Positions 58,087-64,000 of a stretch of DNA of 64,000 bases are shown in pieces. Position 1 is the first letter of the stretch; each line of letters starts with the position of its first letter. The stretch comes from an uncultured eubacterium 1-6 (GTDB taxonomy: Bacteria; Bacillota; Clostridia; Lachnospirales; Lachnospiraceae): contig CAIFEZ010000003.1 of the NCBI GenBank assembly GCA_903789595.1, positions 44,937-108,936 on the forward strand. Direction: 5' to 3'. Below the pieces are notes generated by a model, which saw only the letters and a program-made list of their open reading frames with translations, was not told the origin of the DNA and did no database searches. The translations under genes were made by a program, and so were the position numbers.

Positions 58087-59076
58087 ATGAATAGGGAACA
58101 GGAAAACCGAAATCAAATTGTAACGGTACATGAATTTTTGGAAAATTACTGCCGGTATTTGAATGAGGATCTCTCGTTGACGGGCAAAACGCCGGCTACA
58201 TATTCCTACCTCATAGAAAAACATCTCATCCATGATCTCGGGGACTACCGGCTGTCGGAACTGGATTCTGACATGCTGAACAGTTACCTGAAGGAAAAAT
58301 TATCAGGCGGCAGACTGGATAACGCCGGAGGACTCTCTCCTACGACCGTCTCGGAGCTGCGAACGATCCTGAACTCCGCCATGAAATATGCGAAATGCAA
58401 CCATTACTGTATCAATAATGTGGATAACCTGATGCGTATTTCTTGTCACCAGCCGGAAATATGCATATTTACACAGGACGAAATGAACACAATGGTTCAA
58501 TATCTGATACAGAATCCGACACCATATAACATCGGAGTGCTTCTGGCTCTGGTGAGCGGTATCCGGATCGGAGAACTTTGTGCTCTGACATGGGATGATC
58601 TGGATCTCGATGAGGGTGTGCTGCGGATTACAAAGTCTCTCGGCCGGCTTCCGAATCCGAATGCAGATGCTGACGGGCACAAAACACATCTGGTCATTGC
58701 TGCGCCGAAGACCAGAAACTCCATTCGTTCGATTCCGCTGCCGGCGGAAATCGCAGATCTGTTAAGAAAACAGCAGCAGTCCTCCGATTATTTTCTGCTG
58801 ACCGGCAGAAAAAAGTGCATGGAACCCTCCTGCTGCAGCAAGCGGTTCCGAAGCCTGCTGAAGAAACTGGGTATTCCGGCAAGAAATTTCCACACATTGC
58901 GTCACACCTTCGCAACTGCCTGTATCCGGGACGGCGCCGATCCGAAGACATTAAGCATGATACTTGGGCATGCAAGTGTAAATATCACCATGCTGATGTA
59001 TGTGCATCCGAGTCTTGAGGATAAACGCCGGGTTATGGAACAGGTGTACACACACACCTACATTCCGCCATCCTGA
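58087..59076 (+). CDS. Tyrosine recombinase (integrase/invertase)
   Basis: A 329-residue site-specific recombinase. Residues about 15-110 form the SAM-like core-binding domain (VHEFLENYCRYLNEDLSL). The catalytic residues are all visible: Arg160 (SGIRIGELCAL), His269-Thr-Leu-Arg272 (HTLRHTF), His295 (LGHASVN) and Tyr305 (MLMYVHPS). AAAGGAG sets the start at ATG 58087; the ATG at 58066 lacks one. The gene lies between perfect 33-bp inverted core-like sites, so the enzyme most likely inverts its own segment. No phage or conjugation genes are nearby, which argues against a plain integrative element. Confidence 0.93.
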   Translation: MNREQENRNQIVTVHEFLENYCRYLNEDLSLTGKTPATYSYLIEKHLIHDLGDYRLSELDSDMLNSYLKEKLSGGRLDNAGGLSPTTVSELRTILNSAMKYAKCNHYCINNVDNLMRISCHQPEICIFTQDEMNTMVQYLIQNPTPYNIGVLLALVSGIRIGELCALTWDDLDLDEGVLRITKSLGRLPNPNADADGHKTHLVIAAPKTRNSIRSIPLPAEIADLLRKQQQSSDYFLLTGRKKCMEPSCCSKRFRSLLKKLGIPARNFHTLRHTFATACIRDGADPKTLSMILGHASVNITMLMYVHPSLEDKRRVMEQVYTHTYIPPS

Positions 59077-59092
59077 CGGGGATCGTTCACAG

Positions 59093-59125
59093 AGAACTGC
59101 GATATAATAATTTCTTATATTGCAG
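59093..59125 (-). repeat. Right inverted repeat of invertible element (recombinase core site)
   Basis: Exact reverse complement of 57720-57752 over 33 bp, 17 bp after the recombinase stop codon. Recombination between the two would flip about 1.34 kb carrying the recombinase gene and the outward promoter. Confidence 0.92.
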
Positions 59126-59177
59126 ATGCCCCTACCTATTGTAATATTATTCTGATAATTAGCACATGAACAGACCG

Positions 59178-59227
59178 GGACGTCCTGGAATATTTTTTTA
59201 TTCCGGAGCAGCCCGGTTTTTTTACGC
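59178..59227 (+). terminator. Terminator right of the invertible element
   Basis: ACCGGG pairs with CCCGGT around an inner GGAATA/TATTCC hairpin, followed by seven Ts to about 59223. It ends recombinase transcripts in this orientation and would meet the outward promoter after inversion. Confidence 0.75.
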
Positions 59228-59288
59228 GAACAGCGAGCCACAGCCGAATGCAAAGTATCCGTGTGGGGTGAGCGTCGCGATAGCGAGA
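59224..59288 (+). repeat. Terminator-trailing dispersed repeat (copy 3, full)
   Basis: 59224-59256 is identical to 8844-8876 (33 bp). 59270-59288 is identical to 22925-22943 (19 bp). The element begins in the terminator T-run. The rest of the spacer to the pyruvate kinase start (59289-59580) shows a small CGCG hairpin and no clear promoter boxes. Confidence 0.8.
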
Positions 59289-59580
59289 AATAACCCGCGA
59301 AGCGCGTTGTATCTCGCTGTGCCCGCGGCGGCAACGGGATGATAACCTTCAAGGCGGATTTGTCCTGCGCATTTTCGGCATTCGACAGAGACGGGTGAAG
59401 AAGTTTTGTATATACTGCATAAAGAAACGGTTGACTGTTTATGATAGAATGGGAATGTCGGATCCGGCCGGATGCACGAAATCAGGGCAGAGCAAAGGCT
59501 TTATCGGTCTGACATGTCGGAATACAATGTCTGGACCGGGAGAGAATCCGGTCGTCTGTTCATCTGTGAAAGGAATAAAT

Positions 59581-61007
59581 ATGCGTAAAACAAAAATTAT
59601 CTGTACAATAGGACCTGCAAGCGCTTCGGAGGAGATACTGAGCCGCATGGTGAAGGCCGGTATGAATGTCGCTCGGCTGAACTTTTCTCACGGAACCCAC
59701 GAAGAGCATCTGGAGAAGATGAAGCTGATTAAAAAGGTTCGTAATAAGCTCCACAGGCCGATTGCGATTATGCTTGATACGAAGGGACCGGAGTACCGAA
59801 TCGGCGTGTTCAAGGATCACAAGGTAATCCTCAAGGAGGGACAGGAATTCATTTTCACGACAGAGGATCTGATCGGAGATGAGACGATCGTGTCGGTCAG
59901 CTACAAGGGATTCGCGGATGAGCTGAAGCCTGGCGACAAGATTCTGGTCAATAACGGGCTTGTCGTATGTATCGTGGAGAAGGTAGAGGGAGCCAGAGTA
60001 TTCACGAAGGTTGAGGCCGGGGCGTTCTCTCGGACAGAAAGAGCATGAACTTTCCGGGAAAGCTGATGAAAAATGACTTCCTCAGCGAGCAGGATAAGGA
60101 TGACCTTCTGTTCGGAATCAAGAACGATGTGGATTACATTGCCGCGTCCTTTGTATCGACCAGGGAAGATGCTCAGGAAATGAGAGACTTCCTGAATGCA
60201 AACGGAGGACAGGACATTGATATTATCGCGAAGATCGAGAACCGTGCGGGCGTGAACAATATCCGTGAGATCTCAGAGGTCGTCGACGGCATCATGGTTG
60301 CGAGAGGAGACCTCGGAGTGGAGATCCCGTATATGGAGGTGCCGGCAGTTCAGAAGGAGATTGCGCAGGAGTGCAGACTGCTCGGACGCCGTGTGATCAT
60401 CGCGACGGAGATGCTGGAGTCTATGATCAACAATATCCGTCCGACCCGCGCGGAGATCTCCGATGTGGCGAATGCGGTGTACGACGGGGCGTCCGCGATC
60501 ATGCTTTCGGGTGAATCCGCCGCGGGAAAATATCCGGTGGAAGCGGTTCAGACAATGGCGCAGGTAGCGGAATTCACAGAGCATCACATCAACTACAAGA
60601 AACGTTTCAAGAACACGGAGTTTGTCCAGAAGAATATCCTGGATGCGATTTCACATTCTACCTGCTCGATGGCGATCGATGTAGATGCGAAATGCATTGT
60701 GGTAAGCTCCAAGTCGGGAATGACCGCCAGGATGGTCAGCCGGTTCCGCTGCCCGGTGCAGATCATCGGAATGACCACGTCGGAGAAGGTTTACCGCAAG
60801 CTTTCCCTGAGCTGGGGCGTGGAGCCGATCCTCTGCGAGGAATTCGAGTCCATCGATGTGCTGTTCTATCACGCGATTCGTCAGGCGGTTCATATCCTCA
60901 ACCTTCAGATGGGGGACAATATCGTTCTCACCGGCGGACCGGTCGGCGGAGGAAAGGGCGGCACCAATATGATCAAGGTTGAGACGATCCACAGAAATTA
61001 TCAGTAA
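59581..61007 (+). pseudogene. pyk: Pyruvate kinase gene with a one-base frameshift
   Basis: Pyruvate kinase converts PEP and ADP to pyruvate and ATP. The first frame (59581-60048, 155 residues) has KTKIICTIGPAS, NFSHGTHEEH and MLDTKGPEYR and then ends ...EAGAFSRTERA. The second frame holds VLSDRKSMNFPGK and continues through KIENRAGVNNI, ARGDLGVEIP and the end GGKGGTNMIKVE at 61007. One extra G in the run at 60019-60022 would restore EAGGVLSDRKS and a normal protein of about 475 residues without the C-terminal PEP-utiliser domain. Both halves are well conserved, so either a sequencing error in the G-run or a very recent mutation is likely. AAAGGA precedes ATG 59581. Confidence 0.92.
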
Positions 61008-61073
61008 AGACGCGGTTTCATCCGTATCTACAGGACAAGAGCAGGCCGGCGTGCCTGATACCAGTGAGGAAGA

Positions 61074-62612
61074 ATGGGAAAACTATTTGACAGCCTGCCG
61101 AGGCGGTTCTTTAATCCGCTTGCCGCGATAACCAACGGGGGAAACCAGCAGGAGTTTTATGCGGAGTGTCTGCTGACGATCAACAGTCTCTTCGCAGACC
61201 GGACGCAGGTCGGCAGAGACGATCTGAAGGATGAGATTGTAAACCTCCTGCTCGCGGATCATATTCAAACCATTGACGAGACCGACATGCGGGAAACAGC
61301 TGCGGGCCGGTCATCCGTTTTTTCAAGGACCGGAGGGGATGCATCCGGCGAACAAGGGCAGTCGCGCGAGGAGCGGATGGCCAGTCATGTCATCAGCTAT
61401 CTGTCGGATGAAGAGGTGGGATGGCTGGAAGAGGGAATCGATTCGAGAACCTACAGCCGGACTTATATGCTTACCGAGCAGGGGATGGTGCTGGCGGATT
61501 ATATTCAGCGTGCCTCTTCCATGAAGCTCGATGAGATGTCAAACTACCTGTACAATACATATCTGGCGCTTGATGATTTTAGCCGGCACAGAAAAGAGAG
61601 GGTGAATAATAACCCGTATACGCTGGTGATTGTGAATGCTTATACAAACATCAAGTCGCTTGCTTCCTCACTGAAAATGCTTCGCCGTTCGATCCGCCGG
61701 ATCGTTCAGAAGATAACCGGAAAGCTGTCCTTTCAGGAGCTGATGGATAATCTGGGAGATTATATCGACGGCGATTTTATCGGAGAATTCACAAGGCTGG
61801 TGGACAGCGAAAACGCAGCTCTGTTTCGCGGGCCGATAACAGCTATGCTGAAAAAACTGATGAATTCCAGGGAAACAGAGGAAATATTCATCCGGGACTG
61901 CATGAAAGCCGGAAAAGAAGAACATCTCACATGGGAAAACGCCAGAGTCCGCATCTACGAGCAGGTCGCCTTTATTGAGGATTTTCTGACAGAGGGGTAC
62001 CCGTCCATTGTGCGGGATATCCGGAGTCAGATGGTCGAGTATATCATGACGGTGCGTCTGAAATTGAAGATGACCATGGACATTGCGGATAACGCACAGG
62101 AGGTGATCGGACAGTTTATCCGGAGACTTTCCGGGTATGCGGCCGGAGAGGATACGCCGGAATCCGCGCTTCGCGCGTTTCGGATTCTTGAGAATTACTA
62201 TGTATCAGCAGGCTCGGTGAAAAACGGAGCCAGAAGGCGCGAGAAGATCCGGAATAAAGCCGTGGAACAGACGCTGCTCACGGAAGAAGAGATCCTGGAG
62301 GAACAGGAGAGGATGCGGCGTATGAAAGACGTGCCTTACACGAAGGATAAAATGCGCCTCTATGCGGAGAAATACAAGAGAAACGGGATGGTGCGCGCCG
62401 CGGATCTTCCGCTGGATTCAAAGGAAGACGCGCTTGCGGATGTCGCGGCAGCCGCCTTTGCGCCGGCTAACCGTATGGATGTGCATATCGATGACGATTA
62501 CATCCGAACAGACCGGGTGCAGCTTCGGGATTTTACGCTGACCGACAGGACTGCTGACGGAGAACAGAAGACGGCAGAAGAGGCCGAATCGGAGGTCGCA
62601 GATGGACGATAA
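61074..62612 (+). CDS. jetA: Wadjet anti-plasmid system protein JetA
   Basis: A 512-residue protein resembling JetA of Wadjet systems (DUF5716 type), the kleisin-like subunit related to MukF. The start GKLFDSLPRRFFNPLAA and the helical middle with a winged-helix-like N-terminal region fit; the C-terminal about 90 residues are charged. In the complex JetA bridges the SMC-like JetC and binds JetB. GAGGAAG precedes the ATG. It starts 66 bp after pyk with no terminator between, and overlaps jetB by 11 bp. Identification rests on the jetA-jetB-jetC order as much as on sequence. Confidence 0.85.
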   Translation: MGKLFDSLPRRFFNPLAAITNGGNQQEFYAECLLTINSLFADRTQVGRDDLKDEIVNLLLADHIQTIDETDMRETAAGRSSVFSRTGGDASGEQGQSREERMASHVISYLSDEEVGWLEEGIDSRTYSRTYMLTEQGMVLADYIQRASSMKLDEMSNYLYNTYLALDDFSRHRKERVNNNPYTLVIVNAYTNIKSLASSLKMLRRSIRRIVQKITGKLSFQELMDNLGDYIDGDFIGEFTRLVDSENAALFRGPITAMLKKLMNSRETEEIFIRDCMKAGKEEHLTWENARVRIYEQVAFIEDFLTEGYPSIVRDIRSQMVEYIMTVRLKLKMTMDIADNAQEVIGQFIRRLSGYAAGEDTPESALRAFRILENYYVSAGSVKNGARRREKIRNKAVEQTLLTEEEILEEQERMRRMKDVPYTKDKMRLYAEKYKRNGMVRAADLPLDSKEDALADVAAAAFAPANRMDVHIDDDYIRTDRVQLRDFTLTDRTADGEQKTAEEAESEVADGR

Positions 62613-63324
62613 TCTGACATTCGAACAATGGTACCGCGATCTTTCCGCAAGGGAACAGGAAATGATGCGCAGAGGCGTCCGGATTCTGCTGTCGCGGACA
62701 TTTCTGATCCGGTCAAAGGAGCGTGAATTATTCGGCTTTTTTGCAAGGAGCGTGCCGTACATGGAGACCTGGTTTGCGCCTATGGGGTATACCATGTTTG
62801 TGGACAGGGACTACGGCATCATCATGCTGCGGGACCGGCAGGAAGAAAAAGCAGATGCGCAGGAGATAGCTGCCATCAACAGGAAGATCTTCACAATCCG
62901 GGAAAGCGTAATTTTCTGTGCGCTCGCCTGGATCTTTATGGAACGCATGAGCGGCAGCATGGACCGGTCGATCCTGATCCGCCCGGAAGAACTGACCCGA
63001 ACACTGGAGCAGTTCGGCATCGGTGCCGGATTCCGAACAGATTTCAACAAGACACAGATAGAAGATGCGCTGAAGACACTGCAGCGCTTCTCTCTGGTGG
63101 AGGTAAAGGGAACGCTGGGCGACGAGGACTGTGTGCTTGTACTGTATCCGACACTTCTGTTCGGACTGGATCTGAAGTCAATGGAAGCAATGGTCAACCA
63201 GAAAAAGGGAAGCTACCTGAACTATTATGCCCGTACATCTGCCCGGTCAGAGGAAGAGGATGAACGGGAGACCGAAGAAGAGCAGACAGCCGAAAGCCAT
63301 TCGGAAACGGAGGATTTTGAATGA
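62602..63324 (+). CDS. jetB: Wadjet protein JetB
   Basis: A 240-residue protein of the DUF4194 type, the MukE-like winged-helix subunit. Recognisable stretches are LLSRTFLIRSKERELFGFF, DRDYGIIML and the middle LEQFGIGAGFRTDFNKTQIEDALKTL-type helix-turn-helix. The C-terminal tail is acidic. It overlaps jetA by 11 bp with GGAGGT before its ATG, and overlaps jetC by ATGA, so all three are translationally coupled. Function: part of the condensin-like complex that extrudes DNA and leads to plasmid cleavage (established for Wadjet). Confidence 0.87.
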   Translation: MDDNLTFEQWYRDLSAREQEMMRRGVRILLSRTFLIRSKERELFGFFARSVPYMETWFAPMGYTMFVDRDYGIIMLRDRQEEKADAQEIAAINRKIFTIRESVIFCALAWIFMERMSGSMDRSILIRPEELTRTLEQFGIGAGFRTDFNKTQIEDALKTLQRFSLVEVKGTLGDEDCVLVLYPTLLFGLDLKSMEAMVNQKKGSYLNYYARTSARSEEEDERETEEEQTAESHSETEDFE

Positions 63325-64000
63325 ATCAGCTGGAAGGAATGAAGCGGACGAGGACACTGGAGGATGTTCTGATCACGAACTGGGCGGTCTATACCTGTAC
63401 GCATTTCAAAATCAGAAATTCAGCTCTGATCACAGGAGCGAATGAATCCGGCAAATCAACGATCATCGATGCGCTCACCTATGCAATGTTCGGTATTACG
63501 GATTTCAATATTCAGGCCGGCGCCGGGGAGGATGAACGTTCTGTTGCAGCCTATGTAAGGGGCGACACAAAAGATAACGAGGACCGTTATCTTCGCGGTG
63601 ATCAGGATGTGACCAGCTATATCGCCGTTGATATCCATAACCCTGTCGACGGGAGCTATCTGACAGAAGGCGTCTGCATCGAGCTCTATAACGGGGAGGA
63701 CCGGCCAAGGCCCAGGTGGTTCGTCGTGCCGGACGCCAGAATCAGTGATATCAATTTTTACCGCAAGGACGGGAATACGGTATTCTTCACTCCGAGACAG
63801 GATCTGAGATTTCGCGGGAAGCCGCTGACTTTCTACAAAAAGGAGGAGGGAATCGCGGCATTCCTCAGGCTGTCCGGACTGCGTCTCGGACAGGGCGGTG
63901 TGCGTGAGCTGCGCGGCAAGATTAAGCGGCTGCTTGCGTGCGGAAAAAAGAAGATGGATATCGACCGGTTTGTGCGGGAGTCTATTTTCGAGGAGGATAC
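63321..64000 (+). CDS. jetC: Wadjet SMC-like ATPase JetC, N-terminal part (cut by window end)
   Basis: The first 226 residues of an SMC/MukB-like ATPase. Walker A is GANESGKSTIIDAL (from residue 39), preceded by the conserved NWAVYTCTHFKIRNSALITG strand. The coil region and Walker B lie beyond the window. It is the motor subunit that extrudes DNA loops. The nuclease-related gene jetD would be expected downstream. Reading frame is open to the last base. Confidence 0.9.
   Translation, partial: MNQLEGMKRTRTLEDVLITNWAVYTCTHFKIRNSALITGANESGKSTIIDALTYAMFGITDFNIQAGAGEDERSVAAYVRGDTKDNEDRYLRGDQDVTSYIAVDIHNPVDGSYLTEGVCIELYNGEDRPRPRWFVVPDARISDINFYRKDGNTVFFTPRQDLRFRGKPLTFYKKEEGIAAFLRLSGLRLGQGGVRELRGKIKRLLACGKKKMDIDRFVRESIFEED

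Noticed and set aside
57720..59125. Integrated prophage or conjugative element
   Set aside because: Only a recombinase gene is present; flanking sites are inverted rather than direct, so excision is not expected.

Overview
The window reads as chromosome from a moderately GC-rich, Gram-positive Clostridia, most like Lachnospiraceae. The evidence is strong AGGAGG-type ribosome-binding sites, DnaI/DnaD replication proteins, SpoVG, ChW (clostridial hydrophobic Trp) repeats, a glgC-glgD pair, a lysine riboswitch ahead of dapA and an L10 leader ahead of rplJ. No rRNA, tRNA, CRISPR array or intact insertion sequence was seen.

Layout. 1-963: end of rplK, an L1-type leader and rplA. 1298-8759: a small plant-glycan block (AraC regulator, GH78-like rhamnosidase, esterase, DUF3237 protein, DUF4038/DUF5605 hydrolase). 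8878-22849: a pyrimidine-catabolism locus with a PucR regulator divergent from an aminotransferase, iron alcohol dehydrogenase, NMT1/THI5-type ABC transporter, dihydropyrimidinase, PreA-like dihydropyrimidine dehydrogenase and beta-ureidopropionase-like amidohydrolase. Together they could take uracil through dihydrouracil, N-carbamoyl-beta-alanine, beta-alanine and malonate semialdehyde to 3-hydroxypropionate. 23142-24833: secreted ChW-transglutaminase protein. 24852-26128: L10 leader, rplJ, rplL. 26200-31761: an IS200-type remnant, a secreted coiled-coil/3D protein, a membrane pyrophosphatase and an HPr-D-lactate-dehydrogenase fusion. 32225-39992: rpoB-rpoC. Usually rplKAJL-rpoBC is nearly contiguous; here it is split by about 24 kb and about 6 kb.

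40266-57289 is mostly housekeeping: DUF45 metallopeptidase, ROK kinase, nfo, dapAB under a lysine riboswitch, typA, a murC-dnaD-dnaI-prs operon on the minus strand, glgC-glgD-spoVG and an RsmF-type rRNA methyltransferase. 57720-59125 is a probable invertible element: a tyrosine recombinase gene and an outward promoter between perfect 33-bp inverted repeats, each built like a recombinase core site. It is followed by a pyruvate kinase gene with a one-base frameshift, then the start of a Wadjet anti-plasmid operon (jetA, jetB, jetC cut by the window end).

Most notable: (i) the invertible recombinase element; (ii) a solute-binding lipoprotein that looks circularly permuted; (iii) a compact terminator-embedded aptamer candidate, immediately behind a promoter, ahead of the NMT1/THI5-type transporter; (iv) an HPr-D-LDH fusion that keeps His15 but has Asn at position 46; (v) a PreA carrying a PreT-like Fe-S domain with no flavin/NAD(P) module nearby; (vi) many short intergenic tandem repeats and two small dispersed repeat families.
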